Positions 44,363 to 53,606 of a stretch of DNA of 64,000 nucleotides are shown piece after piece (within the stretch, counting starts at the first letter, position 1; every line of letters begins with the position of its first letter). The notes beneath the pieces were generated by a model. The model made no database searches. It was not told the origin of the DNA and saw only the letters and a program-made list of their open reading frames with translations. This DNA comes from Alphaproteobacteria bacterium. GTDB lineage: Bacteria > Pseudomonadota > Alphaproteobacteria > Caulobacterales > Hyphomonadaceae. Location of the stretch: the NCBI GenBank assembly GCA_018827375.1, contig JAHJYW010000011.1:35530-99529 (forward strand), given 5' to 3'. A program made the translations under genes and the position numbers.

Positions 44363-45718
44363 TTACTGGTCTCCTTCGGCTGGTACGAGTTCGGCTTCGA
44401 TATAGTGGCGGTCCTCGCCAAACACTTTGCGGACAGCGGCCAGCGCCTCCTCGGTGGTGATCGACTTGATGGTGTCCGGATAGTCCAGGATATCATCAAT
44501 CGTGCCGCCAAGCGCCAGCGTGGAGCCGAACGTGTTGGCCATGTAGGACTGGCTGTCGCGGGCGTAGATGGCTTCAGCGGCGAGCGAGTTGCGGGCGCGC
44601 TCCACTTCGGCATCGGTGAAGCCTTCGGCTAGCACCTTGCGAATTTCGGTCATTACCGCCGTGTCCAGCTCATCGAGCGAGACACCGTCAACCGGGCTCG
44701 CGCTGATAATCGCCGGACCTTCATCGTGCAGTGTGGTCCAGGCGCCTGTGCTGACATTGATGGCAATCTGTTCGTCTTCGACCAGCGCCTGATAGAGCCG
44801 GCTTGTCATGCCGCCGCCCAGCACGGACAGGCCGACATCCAGCGCATAGGCTTCGCGCCGCTGGCGCGATTCTGACAGGCCGCTGTAGTAGCGGCTCCAG
44901 CTTGGCTGGCGCACTTTCGGGTCGGAATGAACGAGGAGCTTGTTCTCGGTCAACAGGGGCACAGGTGCCCATTTGCGCGTGCCGTCGACCGTGCCCGTCG
45001 GTTCGATCTGGCCATAGGTTTCCTCGGCCAATGTGCGGACTTCTTCAGCCGTCACATCACCCGCGACAACCAGGATCGCGTTCTCGGGCGAATAATACTT
45101 GTGGTAAAAGGCCATGCCGTCGGCGGGCGAAAGCTTGGCCACTTCCTCCATCTTGCCGATGACTGTGATCTCGTAAGGATGGCCCTTCCATAGTTCGGAC
45201 AGGACCTGTTCCTGAAGGATCGCGCCAGGATCATTCTCGATCCGTTGACGACGCTCTTCCTTGACGACATCGCGCTCGGAAATGAACGGGCCTTTGGGAT
45301 CATCATTGATCTTGAGGTTGCGCATGCGCTCGGCCTCAAGTTCCATCATGGTCTTCAGCTGCGGCTTGGCCACGCGCTCGAAATAGGCCGTATAGTCCCA
45401 GCTCGTGAAGGCGTTGAGCTGGCCACCATTGCGCTGGACGATCGTGGTGAATTCCTCGGGACCAAGGTTCTCAGTCTCCTTGAACATGACATGTTCGAAC
45501 AGGTGCGCGAGACCGGACTTGCCAACTTCCTCGTCAACCGCGCCAACCTTGTACCAGACCATGTGCGTGACGACAGGCGCGCGGTGATCGGGCACCACGA
45601 CGACCTGCATGCCATTGTCGAGCGTGAACGTCTCAGGCGTCCAGGCAGCGTCCTCGGCCGAAGCACCTGCGCATAACAGAGCGACCGCGAGCAGCCCTCC
45701 GGTAATGATCCGTTTCAT
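44363..45718 (-). CDS. M16-family zinc metallopeptidase (active subunit)
   Basis: 451-residue periplasmic insulinase-type peptidase. A cleavable signal (MKRIITGGLLAVALLCAGAS, residues 1-20) precedes the M16 fold. The zinc motif HLFEH is at residues 72-76 and the third ligand glutamate is in MMELEAERMRNL (about 150). The C-terminal domain has SRLYQALVEDEQIA. AGAGGAG lies before the ATG at 45718; the frame is open to 45751. It is translated directly before the inactive M16 gene (1-nt gap). Substrate likely a peptide or mistranslocated protein in the periplasm, which is inference. Confidence 0.9.
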   Translation of the reverse strand: MKRIITGGLLAVALLCAGASAEDAAWTPETFTLDNGMQVVVVPDHRAPVVTHMVWYKVGAVDEEVGKSGLAHLFEHVMFKETENLGPEEFTTIVQRNGGQLNAFTSWDYTAYFERVAKPQLKTMMELEAERMRNLKINDDPKGPFISERDVVKEERRQRIENDPGAILQEQVLSELWKGHPYEITVIGKMEEVAKLSPADGMAFYHKYYSPENAILVVAGDVTAEEVRTLAEETYGQIEPTGTVDGTRKWAPVPLLTENKLLVHSDPKVRQPSWSRYYSGLSESRQRREAYALDVGLSVLGGGMTSRLYQALVEDEQIAINVSTGAWTTLHDEGPAIISASPVDGVSLDELDTAVMTEIRKVLAEGFTDAEVERARNSLAAEAIYARDSQSYMANTFGSTLALGGTIDDILDYPDTIKSITTEEALAAVRKVFGEDRHYIEAELVPAEGDQ

Positions 45719-45768
45719 GGGCTTACTCCTCTGGTCGTCTCTGACGCGCATCTATTCTCAGGCCTGGA

Positions 45769-46263
45769 TCAGGTTCCCGGCAGCTTCAGGCGGCTTCCGG
45801 CCTTGGCTTTCTCGATCACGACATCGCCGCCGCCAGTGGCATTGTCGGTTTTCGCCGCTTCAACGTCTTCCGCGTTGTCGCCGCGCCAGAACAGGATCGT
45901 GTCGACAACACCGCTCGATTTGCGGATCGTCTTGGTCTCTTCATAGTCGACCTGCGAGCGAACCATCGGGTTGACCGCATTGGCACCGGCCGCTGCCACG
46001 AGGGCACGCTCGGATTTGCTGGCACCTGCGCCGACTGTAGTGCCGAAGGCCGTGGCAACTTCCGCGCGGGTCGTATCGACTTCGGCAGGCAGCGAACCAC
46101 CGGCCGGTGGCGGACGCAGACCATATTCCGGCGGCACGATGAGCGGTGCCTTTGTGACAACGCGGAATTCATCCGGCGTACGCGCACCGGATCGGCCGGA
46201 ACTGCAGGCCGTGGTGGCTGCCAGCGCCGCGCCGACCGCAATCAAAATAACAGGTTTCATCAT
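45769..46263 (-). CDS. bamF: BamF-type lipoprotein (DUF3035), BAM complex subunit
   Basis: 164-residue lipoprotein with signal MMKPVILIAVGAALAATTAC (lipobox cysteine at residue 20). The mature part begins with ARTPDEFRVVTKAPLIVPPE, the DUF3035 signature, followed by YGLRPPPAG. DUF3035 proteins of Caulobacterales are the BamF subunit of the outer-membrane beta-barrel assembly machine. The start is at the double ATG; the open frame extends to 46308. It lies between lspA and the M16 pair, an envelope-oriented cluster. Confidence 0.82.
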   Translation of the reverse strand: MMKPVILIAVGAALAATTACSSGRSGARTPDEFRVVTKAPLIVPPEYGLRPPPAGGSLPAEVDTTRAEVATAFGTTVGAGASKSERALVAAAGANAVNPMVRSQVDYEETKTIRKSSGVVDTILFWRGDNAEDVEAAKTDNATGGGDVVIEKAKAGSRLKLPGT

Positions 46264-46310
46264 GATAGGGCGTCCTCGCCTCAGGTTGGCATGGGTTTCA
46301 GGTCTCATGG

Positions 46311-46826
46311 TCAGGCCTTAGCCTGCTTTCGCCCCGACAGTAAGAACTGATCAACAAACAGCAAGACCGCACCAACACTAATCGCAGCATCGGCGACATT
46401 GAATACCCATGGGAAATGGAGTGCGCTGGCATCGATAAAGTCGACAACGGCGCCGAAACGGACCCGGTCGATCAGGTTGCCGAATGCGCCGCCGACGACC
46501 ATGGCCAGCGACAGTTTCAGCATGCGGCCCTCGGCACGCAGCAGCCAGACCAGAAAACCCAGCGCGATCAACAGCATGGCGGCGCTCAGCACCCAGCGCA
46601 TCAGGCCTTCGGACTGCAGGAAACCATAGCTCATGCCCCGGTTCCACAGCATGCTGAAGTCGATTGGCCCCGGCAGCGGGATGCGCCCGCAGGGCACAGG
46701 CGCATTGAGGCATTCGATCGCATTGAAACGCGGCTCGGACAGGATCAGCCACTTCGACACCTGGTCAGCCAGGATGACGACGGGCACCAGGGCCAGCGCC
46801 CAGATATTTGCCGGATTGAACTTCAT
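46311..46826 (-). CDS. lspA: Lipoprotein signal peptidase (signal peptidase II)
   Basis: 171-residue inner-membrane aspartyl protease that cleaves prolipoproteins at the lipobox. Four hydrophobic helices; the two catalytic aspartates are in GGAFGNLIDRVRFGAVVDF and VFNVADAAISVGAVLL. N-terminal LALVPVVILADQVSKWLI is typical. It lies 73 nt downstream of ileS, the common ribF-ileS-lspA order of Proteobacteria, here with a YbjN gene inserted between ribF and ileS. The window also encodes several lipoproteins that depend on this enzyme. Confidence 0.96.
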   Translation of the reverse strand: MKFNPANIWALALVPVVILADQVSKWLILSEPRFNAIECLNAPVPCGRIPLPGPIDFSMLWNRGMSYGFLQSEGLMRWVLSAAMLLIALGFLVWLLRAEGRMLKLSLAMVVGGAFGNLIDRVRFGAVVDFIDASALHFPWVFNVADAAISVGAVLLFVDQFLLSGRKQAKA

Positions 46827-46899
46827 GCCGAGCAGATTGCAGACCCCGCCCCGCCGATCAAGCGATTCTGTACACTTGGCCGGGGGTTAGGGGAGCGTC

Positions 46900-49878
46900 T
46901 CAATCGTGCATCGCGTCCCAGGCCTTCACGGCCAAGGCGTCGCGCGGTGTGATGTCCGGGAAAGCCGGGTCAGCGCTGGCAGGATCGAAGTATTTCCAGC
47001 TGCGGCGGCACTTCACGCCGCTCGCCTTGACCGGATGCACAACGACGCCCGGCGTATCGTCCAGCGTGAAACCGCCACCATCGCTCGAAGATGAATGCAC
47101 CAGTTCAGCGCCCGACGTGATGAACAGGTCGCCCGCATTCTCGCCTTTGAAGGCCTCGATCAGGGCTTCGTCGGCAATCAGCACGCGCGGCGTGGATTCC
47201 AGCGACGCGCCGATACGCTTCTCGCGGCGTTCCACTTCCAGCGCGCCTGTCACGACGCGCCGCACGGTGAAGATCTTCTCCCAGCGCGCCGCAAGGTCTG
47301 CATCGCGCCAGCCGACCGGCGTGTCGGCGAATTGCAGCAAATGCACGGAAGCGGCGCTGCCTGCCAAATGGCTTTCAAGGAAGGCTTCTTCCATCGTGAA
47401 CGGCATGACAGGGGCGAGCCATGTCAGCAGGCGTTCCAGAACGGCGGCCATGACGGTGCGGGCCGCGCGGCGGCGATTGCCGAACGTGGCCGTGTCGCCG
47501 TCCCAGACTTCTTCCGTCTCGAAGCGCGGATCGCAATAGAGGCTGTCCTTGCGCACGTCGAAATAGACGGCCGAGAGGTCCACGCCGCAGAAATTGATGA
47601 GCAGGCTCATCACCTTCTTGAAGTCGTAGACATTATAGGCCGCGCGCACCTGTTCATCGAGTTCCGACAGGCGGTGCAGCACCCAGCGCTCAAGGCCCGG
47701 CATCTTGCGGGCTTCGATGGCCTCCGCTTCCGTCCAGCCGTCGAGCGCGCCGAGCATGTAGCGCACCGTATTGCGTAGCTTGCGGTACGATTCGACCGAG
47801 CCCTTGATGATCTCGTCGGAGATGCGCAGGTCTTCGGTATAGTCGCCGCTGGCCGTCCAGATGCGCAGGATCTCGATGCCGTACTGCTTGGCGATCTGGT
47901 CCGGCTCGATCGTGTTACCGATCGACTTCGACATCTTCTTGCCTTCGGAATCGACGATGAAGCCGTGCGTCAGCACCTGCTTGTAAGGCGCCATGCCGCG
48001 CGTTGCACAGCATTCCAGAAGCGATGACTGGAACCAGCCGCGGTGCTGGTCGGAGCCTTCCATGTAGAGGTCGGCCTGGCCAGTTTCTGCATCGATGATG
48101 CCGCGCTCGCGTAGGGCGAAGGCGTGCGTCGTGCCTGAATCGAACCAGACGTCGAGAACGTCGGTGACCTTATCCCAGTCGTCGGCATTCATGCCGTGCG
48201 CGCCGAGGAACTCTTCCTTTGGCGTGCTGAACCAGGCCTCGACGCCGCCCGCCGCGATAGCGGCCTTGATCGTCTCGTTGAGGGCCTGCGCCTGTTCGGC
48301 AGGCAGCGCTGCGGTGTGCGGCTGGCCGCTCTTGTCGACGAAGATCGTGATCGGCACGCCCCAGTTGCGCTGGCGGCTGATCAGCCAGTCAGGGCGGCCT
48401 TCGACCATGCTGCGCAGGCGGTTACGGCCTGCGGCGGGGAAGAATTCGGTCGCGTCGATGGCGGCGAGCGCGTTCTCGCGCAGTGATTTGCCGTTCGGGC
48501 CCGGCTTGTCCATCGAGATGAACCATTGCGGCGTGGCCCGGCGGATGACGGGCGCCTTGGAGCGCCAAGAGTGCGCATCGCGGATTGTGGTGATGCCACG
48601 CGCCAGCAGGTTGCCGCTCTCGGCGAGGGCCGCGATGACTTCCTGATTGGCCTTGCCCGGCTCGCCGCGCTTCTTGCCGCTGGTGCGGATGATATCCATG
48701 CCGCCAAAGCGCGGCACGTCCGGCGTGTAGCAGCCATCGGCATCGACGATCTGGCGGATGTCGGAGGCCTTATGCCCGTTTGCCATGAAAACGTTAAAGT
48801 CATCCTCGCCATGCGCAGGCGCGGTGTGCACGAAGCCCGTACCGGCATCATCGGTGACGTGATCGCCGGCGAGCATAGGGATCGGATGCGCGAAGAAGGG
48901 GTCCATCTCGGCGAGGGGGTGCTTCAGCGTCCAGCCTGTCGGATCGACATTAGAAACGCGCGTGAAGGCACTGACCTTGGCACCGTCCATAACCGTCTGT
49001 GCAAGGTTGTCGCCAAGCATGAGCTTGTCGCCAGCTTTCACATAAGGGGCAAAGCCAAGCTCTTCCTCGCTCATCACGGCATCGACCGTGTATAGGCCGT
49101 AGGAGATGGCGGGGCTGAACGAGACAGCCTGGTTGGCGGGGATCGTCCATGGCGTTGTCGTCCAGATGACAACGCTTGCGTCATCGTCACGGCCCGTGAC
49201 CGGGAACTTCACCCAGATGACCGGCACCTTGCGGTCATAATATTCCACTTCTGCTTCGGCGAGAGCGGTCCGCTCGACCGGGCTCCACATGATCGGCTTG
49301 GCGCCGCGCACGAGGGCACCCTGCATCGCCATGCGCAGGAATTCGGCAACGATGGTCGCCTCGCTCTCGAACTTCATGGTGAGGTAGGGATTGTCCCATT
49401 CGCCCTCGATGCCGAGCGCACGGAATTCCTTGCCCTGGATCTCGACCCATTTTTCAGCATAGGCGCGGCAGGCAGCGCGAAACTCGTCGCCCGGGACGTC
49501 ATCCTTGCCGCGGTTCCTGGAGCGGAATTCCTCTTCCACCTTCCACTCGATGGGCAGGCCGTGGCAGTCCCAGCCCGGCAGGTAGGCGGCGTCATGGCCC
49601 GTCATCTGGTGCGAGCGCACGATGATGTCCTTGACGATCTTGTTCATCGCCGTGCCAAGGTGGATGTGCCCGTTCGCGTAGGGCGGGCCGTCATGCAGGA
49701 TCCAAGGCTTGGCGCCGCGCGACTTCGCGTCGGCACGCAGCCACTTGTAGAGGTTCATCTCGTCCCAGCGCTTGATCCATTCCGGTTCGCGCTGCGGCAG
49801 GCCGCCTCGCATCGGGAATTCGGTTGTCGGCAGGAATAGCGTGTCGCGATAATCGCGGTCGGTCAGGGAATCGGTCAT
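46900..49878 (-). CDS. ileS: Isoleucyl-tRNA synthetase
   Basis: 992-residue class I synthetase. HIGH motif GPPYANGHIHLGTAMNK, editing (CP1) domain from about residue 190 to 420 (TTTPWTIPANQAVSFSPA and DDAGTGFVHTAPAHGEDDFN, both conserved), and KMSKS motif GKKMSKSIGNTIEP. The C-terminal zinc-binding motif is reduced: only KCRRSWKYF with a single cysteine, a change common in the class. The protein is otherwise standard length. Upstream on the minus strand is a perfect 7-bp hairpin about 50 nt before the start. Confidence 0.98.
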   Translation of the reverse strand: MTDSLTDRDYRDTLFLPTTEFPMRGGLPQREPEWIKRWDEMNLYKWLRADAKSRGAKPWILHDGPPYANGHIHLGTAMNKIVKDIIVRSHQMTGHDAAYLPGWDCHGLPIEWKVEEEFRSRNRGKDDVPGDEFRAACRAYAEKWVEIQGKEFRALGIEGEWDNPYLTMKFESEATIVAEFLRMAMQGALVRGAKPIMWSPVERTALAEAEVEYYDRKVPVIWVKFPVTGRDDDASVVIWTTTPWTIPANQAVSFSPAISYGLYTVDAVMSEEELGFAPYVKAGDKLMLGDNLAQTVMDGAKVSAFTRVSNVDPTGWTLKHPLAEMDPFFAHPIPMLAGDHVTDDAGTGFVHTAPAHGEDDFNVFMANGHKASDIRQIVDADGCYTPDVPRFGGMDIIRTSGKKRGEPGKANQEVIAALAESGNLLARGITTIRDAHSWRSKAPVIRRATPQWFISMDKPGPNGKSLRENALAAIDATEFFPAAGRNRLRSMVEGRPDWLISRQRNWGVPITIFVDKSGQPHTAALPAEQAQALNETIKAAIAAGGVEAWFSTPKEEFLGAHGMNADDWDKVTDVLDVWFDSGTTHAFALRERGIIDAETGQADLYMEGSDQHRGWFQSSLLECCATRGMAPYKQVLTHGFIVDSEGKKMSKSIGNTIEPDQIAKQYGIEILRIWTASGDYTEDLRISDEIIKGSVESYRKLRNTVRYMLGALDGWTEAEAIEARKMPGLERWVLHRLSELDEQVRAAYNVYDFKKVMSLLINFCGVDLSAVYFDVRKDSLYCDPRFETEEVWDGDTATFGNRRRAARTVMAAVLERLLTWLAPVMPFTMEEAFLESHLAGSAASVHLLQFADTPVGWRDADLAARWEKIFTVRRVVTGALEVERREKRIGASLESTPRVLIADEALIEAFKGENAGDLFITSGAELVHSSSSDGGGFTLDDTPGVVVHPVKASGVKCRRSWKYFDPASADPAFPDITPRDALAVKAWDAMHD

Positions 49879-49926
49879 GAGTTCAATATGGCTTTTTGCA
49901 GTATCGTCGGCGTTTGATACGGGTTT

Positions 49927-49945
49927 CCCGTGGTTTTACCACGGG
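49927..49945 (-). promoter_or_regulatory. Hairpin in the ileS leader
   Basis: CCCGTGG and CCACGGG flank TTTTA, a perfect 7-bp stem with 5-nt loop, about 50 nt before the ileS start. A further stem-like sequence lies near 50055-50075 (CTTTCCGCC / GGCGGGGAAAG). No run of T follows on the minus strand, so no attenuator is obvious; a role in leader folding is possible but unproven. Confidence 0.35.
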
Positions 49946-50084
49946 TTTGTGGATGGTTTCTGCAGCATGAATTCCCGGCTTCGCCCGTCCCGTCAAATCG
50001 GGTCAGTGCGCCGCCGGGCGTCTAATTCGAATGCTGTGTATCCGTGCCATGCTTTCCGCCTAGCAGGCGGGGAAAGTCCTGTCA

Positions 50085-50627
50085 CTATCGGAGGCCACCA
50101 TGGGCGGAATCCGCGACCTGTGCCGTGGGCGCCTCAGACAGTTCTTCGGCCAGTTTCTCGCAAAGAGCTTCAAAAACGGCGCCATTCTCTAGCAGGTTCG
50201 CCCAGGTCACGCCATGGTCGAGGATGACATAGCGCGAGACATTCACCGTATCGGGCGCCGACTTGTAGATCGAGACAGCCGCATAGGACTGGTCGGTGGC
50301 GCTGACCTCTTCGATGGAGCGATCAGACTTGAAGACGGCGAGGAACTCAAGGCCCCGGCAATCTGTACCATTTGCGTTGGCGCAGGCCGTATAGATGCCG
50401 AACGACATGCCGTCCTGGCTGGTGGCAAAGACATACGGGGCCTGGCGGTCATTGACGCCTGAAGTCGTGTAGCGGGCGCCCATATCGTCCAGCAGCAGCT
50501 GAAGGTCACCCATGCCGACCGAGCCGACGACCATATCGCGCGCCCGGACACCAATGTCTGGCGCCTGCGCGACCGAAGCCAGCGGCATCGCAGCGCAAAG
50601 ACAAAGTGACAGGAGCGCTTTCTGCAT
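50085..50627 (-). CDS. YbjN-domain secreted protein
   Basis: 180-residue exported protein with a signal MQKALLSLCLCAAMPLASVA. The YbjN-type fold is recognised from LQLLLDDMGARYTTS, the SFGIYTACANANGTDCRGLE block with a likely disulfide, and FLAVFKSDRSIEE. YbjN proteins are envelope/stress-associated and not biochemically defined; some resemble type III chaperones. The start is at ATG 50627; the frame extends to 50675. It is inserted between ribF and ileS on the same strand. Confidence 0.75.
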   Translation of the reverse strand: MQKALLSLCLCAAMPLASVAQAPDIGVRARDMVVGSVGMGDLQLLLDDMGARYTTSGVNDRQAPYVFATSQDGMSFGIYTACANANGTDCRGLEFLAVFKSDRSIEEVSATDQSYAAVSIYKSAPDTVNVSRYVILDHGVTWANLLENGAVFEALCEKLAEELSEAPTAQVADSAHGGLR

Positions 50628-50695
50628 ATGAATCCCAACACGGGAGGGGTTACGAAGTTCCCGGATCCGTATCATTTATCCGGGTGAATCAGGCG

Positions 50696-51634
50696 CTAAT
50701 TTGGCCGCGACGGAGCGTCTTTTAGACGATTGTGCGATTCAGCCGTATCCTTGTGCATCTGGACAATCATTTCATCCACGCTGCCGAACTTCAGTTCCGG
50801 TCGCAGGTAAGACACGAGCTGGACCTCGATCCACTTGCCGTAGATGTCCGCGTCGTAGTCGAAAATGAAGGTTTCCAGAAGCGGATCGCGCAGGCCGGTG
50901 GTGGGTGTGCGACCGAAATTGGCCACGCCGCCACGCCAGTCCTGTTCACCCTCGATGCGGACGCGGACGGCATAGACGCCGTGGCGCGGGTGGATCAGGT
51001 CGTTGAGGTGGATATTGGCCGTCGGGAAACCGAACGTGCGGCCGTTTTTCTCGCCCGCCTCGACAATGCCATCGGCAATCCACCAGTCGCCGAGGATTTC
51101 CGCTGCCATTTCAGGCTCACCTGCCATCAGCGCCTGCCTTATGGCGGTGGACGAGGCCTTGGCGCCCAATTCCAGCACTTCCTCAACCACCGACACGCCA
51201 AAGCCCAGCGCGCGTCCGAGGCTCGAGAGGCGCGCCACATTGCCCATACGGCCCCGTCCGAACCGGAAGTCGAACCCGACCGAGACGTGCGATACGCCAA
51301 GCCCGTCGACCAGGACCTGGCGCACAAAGCCCTCGTCGGTCATCGCCGCCATCTCGCCATTGAACGGGAGTTCGAACACTGTATCCGCACCCTCGGCGAG
51401 GATGAGATTATTGCGTCTTTCGGGCCTGAGAATGCGGAACGGCGGATCGTTCGGCCGGAAATAGGCGCGCGGCGGAGGCTCGAATGTTGCCACCGACAGC
51501 TTGCCCTGTCCGGCCTTGCGCGCCGCTTCCATCACAGCGCGGTGCCCGGCATGCAGACCATCGAAATTGCCCAGCGCCACGGACGCGCCGCGTGCGCTGG
51601 CGGGCAACCCGCGATAGTCGGCAAAGATGGCCAT
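50696..51634 (-). CDS. ribF: Bifunctional riboflavin kinase / FAD synthetase
   Basis: 312-residue enzyme that phosphorylates riboflavin to FMN and adenylates FMN to FAD. The N-terminal adenylyltransferase has GNFDGLHAGHRAVMEAARK with the HxGH motif, and SVGFDFRFGRGRMG and the STAIRQALMAGE block. The C-terminal kinase domain is recognised by GRTFGFPTANIHLNDLIHPR and VANFGRTPTTG. The start at 51634 overlaps the MaoC stop by one base (TGATG), and the frame extends to 51703. Complete family length. Confidence 0.95.
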   Translation of the reverse strand: MAIFADYRGLPASARGASVALGNFDGLHAGHRAVMEAARKAGQGKLSVATFEPPPRAYFRPNDPPFRILRPERRNNLILAEGADTVFELPFNGEMAAMTDEGFVRQVLVDGLGVSHVSVGFDFRFGRGRMGNVARLSSLGRALGFGVSVVEEVLELGAKASSTAIRQALMAGEPEMAAEILGDWWIADGIVEAGEKNGRTFGFPTANIHLNDLIHPRHGVYAVRVRIEGEQDWRGGVANFGRTPTTGLRDPLLETFIFDYDADIYGKWIEVQLVSYLRPELKFGSVDEMIVQMHKDTAESHNRLKDAPSRPN

Positions 51635-52065
51635 CAGGCCTCCCGGCGAGGCGCGACGACTTCCGCTTCGCCCGTGATGACGCGCTTGTCGTCGACAACG
51701 CATTCCACTTTGAGCGTGACCCGGTTGCCCCGGTCCTGCTTCTCGGCCACTTCGGCGCGCACATGGACGGTGTCGCCAATGTGCACAGGACGTTTGAACC
51801 GCATGGAGAGGCCGATAAAGATCGCTCCCGGACCCGGCAGGTTGTTGCCGAGGATGCCGGAAATATAGCTCGCCGTCAGCGCGCCATGGGCGATGCGGCG
51901 GCCGAACACGGTCTTGGCAGCGAACTCTTCGTTCATGTGCAGCGGATTGTAGTCCCCTGACACTTCCGCGAAGCGCTGGATATCGTCTTCGGAGATCGTG
52001 TGCACAGTCGTGTGCGACATGCCGATTTCCAGGTCTTCATACTTGTAGCCGTTGAATTCACTCAT
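51634..52065 (-). CDS. MaoC-like hotdog-fold dehydratase
   Basis: 143-residue hotdog-fold protein of the (R)-specific enoyl-CoA hydratase / MaoC group. The hydratase signature is visible as DDIQRFAEVSGDYNPLHMNE with catalytic Asp and His, then FGRRIAHGALTASYISGILG and PGAIFIGLSMRFKRPVHIGD. Enzymes of this type hydrate trans-2-enoyl-CoA. It overlaps ribF by 1 nt, presumably an operon accident more than a pathway link. Upstream gene start is 57 nt away. Confidence 0.9.
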   Translation of the reverse strand: MSEFNGYKYEDLEIGMSHTTVHTISEDDIQRFAEVSGDYNPLHMNEEFAAKTVFGRRIAHGALTASYISGILGNNLPGPGAIFIGLSMRFKRPVHIGDTVHVRAEVAEKQDRGNRVTLKVECVVDDKRVITGEAEVVAPRREA

Positions 52066-52122
52066 TCGTCCGGATCTCCGATTTTTCTCCGAAAAGTTCG
52101 ATACACGGGGCCGATGCCCACG

Positions 52123-52974
52123 TCACCACCTTAGACCTGACATGGCGTAAGTGGCGTTTTCACCATAGTCCGCGAGCAGGTCTGTGACTTCCTGCTCGAA
52201 ATCAGGTCCGTGCTCCTTCAGGCCCGTGCCGACATAGAGGCTGTCATAGCCCTGCCGGGTTGCGCCGCGAATGTCCGTGGCGGGGCTGTCGCCGATGCAG
52301 AGGATGCGCGAAGACGCATGGCCGAGGGCGTTCAGTCGCTCCAGCGCGAGGCGATAGATGCCTGCATGTGGCTTGCCAGGATAGACGACCGTGCCGCCAA
52401 GATCTTCGTATATGTCAGCCAGCGCACCGGCGCACCAATAGAGCTTGCCGCCCACGCGTACCTGCTTGTCCGGATTGGCGCAGATCATGGGGAGGCCGCG
52501 ATCAACGCCCGCTTTGAGCTCTGCGCGGTATTCCTCGGGCTGGTCGTTATACATGTCACGCAGACCGATGCAGAGCAGCAGGTCCGCATGGGCGCTTTCT
52601 TCAAATGTCAGGTCGAGGCCTTCATAGAGGTAGCGGTCATGCTCCCAGCCTTCGTCGCCACCAAGGCGCCAGATGGACTGGCCGCTGCGCAGCTTGAGTT
52701 CAGCGCGCGTGGCGTCGCCGGAAGTCACACAGTCATCAAACGCCTCATTTGGTACGCCAAGCGGCTCGAAATAGCGGATGACCTGCGCCTTGGGCACGGG
52801 GGCATTGGTGATCAGGCAGACATTACCGCCCTGCGCGCGGAACTTCACGAGGGCCTCGCAGGCCTCACTGAACATGGCGCGGCCATTGTGGATCACGCCC
52901 CATACATCGCAGAGGATCGAATCATATTCGCCCGCAATCGCGGACAGGCCTTCGGGAAAACGCAGCTGTGTCAT
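52123..52974 (-). CDS. TIGR01459-type HAD-superfamily hydrolase
   Basis: 283-residue HAD phosphatase of the NagD/class IIA kind. The nucleophile motif is ILCDVWGVIHNG (Asp near residue 22), the second motif LITNAPVPKAQVIRYF, and the final motif GDSPATDIRGATRQGYDSLY. The CAP domain is of class IIA type between these. Substrate unknown; the family is widespread in alphaproteobacteria. The start is ATG 52974; the open frame extends to 53010. It precedes the MaoC gene by 57 nt. Confidence 0.9.
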   Translation of the reverse strand: MTQLRFPEGLSAIAGEYDSILCDVWGVIHNGRAMFSEACEALVKFRAQGGNVCLITNAPVPKAQVIRYFEPLGVPNEAFDDCVTSGDATRAELKLRSGQSIWRLGGDEGWEHDRYLYEGLDLTFEESAHADLLLCIGLRDMYNDQPEEYRAELKAGVDRGLPMICANPDKQVRVGGKLYWCAGALADIYEDLGGTVVYPGKPHAGIYRLALERLNALGHASSRILCIGDSPATDIRGATRQGYDSLYVGTGLKEHGPDFEQEVTDLLADYGENATYAMSGLRW

Positions 52975-53022
52975 GCGCCGCGACCTAGGCCGCGCCGCAG
53001 CCCCGGTCAATCCAGCGGGGCA

Positions 53023-53538
53023 TTATTGCGTCAGGCCGCAGGCGCTCGCGGGTAGTGGGTTAAGCACGTACATCGCCGCCGTGGGAATGGAATGATAGTT
53101 GGCGAGATAGCAGCCACGCACCTTCATGACCTGGCCGATATTCTCGCCAAGCTGGAGGCTGGGCATATAATCGCAGGAGACACTGTTGGCCGCGAACTGA
53201 CTGGGGTCGCCGGGCCGGACATTCAGCAGGAGATGGTTGGAGCCGGTCGGCACGGACATCATCCGGACGCCCTCCATCGGCCCGAACTCGCAGTCGCCCT
53301 CAAGCTGGGAGAAGGTGCCGTCTTCATTCTCGAAGGAAGGGTAGGCTTCGACCGACATGGTGAGATTAAGAAGGACGACCGCGTGGTCCTCGATCATTTC
53401 CAGCGCGGGTGCGGGCTCCATCTCATCGCCTTGCGGATAGGGCAGGATGGCTTCGACCCTTACCACTTCGGGCACAGTCTGGGCAGACGCGTTGAGCGCC
53501 GCCGCGAGCAGAAGGAAAGGCAAAGCCAGTATGCGCAT
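53023..53538 (-). CDS. Secreted hypothetical protein
   Basis: 171-residue protein with a cleavable signal peptide (MRILALPFLLLAAALNASA, with AQT at the cut). The mature part is acidic and has four cysteines (GDCEFGPME, VSCDYMP, RGCYLANY, SACGLTQ), suggesting two disulfides in a small periplasmic domain. I recognise no family. It lies 48 nt before the HAD gene on the same strand, and after the TipF-like gene, which is 68 nt upstream. Confidence 0.65.
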   Translation of the reverse strand: MRILALPFLLLAAALNASAQTVPEVVRVEAILPYPQGDEMEPAPALEMIEDHAVVLLNLTMSVEAYPSFENEDGTFSQLEGDCEFGPMEGVRMMSVPTGSNHLLLNVRPGDPSQFAANSVSCDYMPSLQLGENIGQVMKVRGCYLANYHSIPTAAMYVLNPLPASACGLTQ

Positions 53539-53606
53539 GGGTCACTCCCGTCTCATGTACGGGCCCATTTAGCGAAGCGATTGGGGCGAAATAATGCCGG
53601 TGGCGA

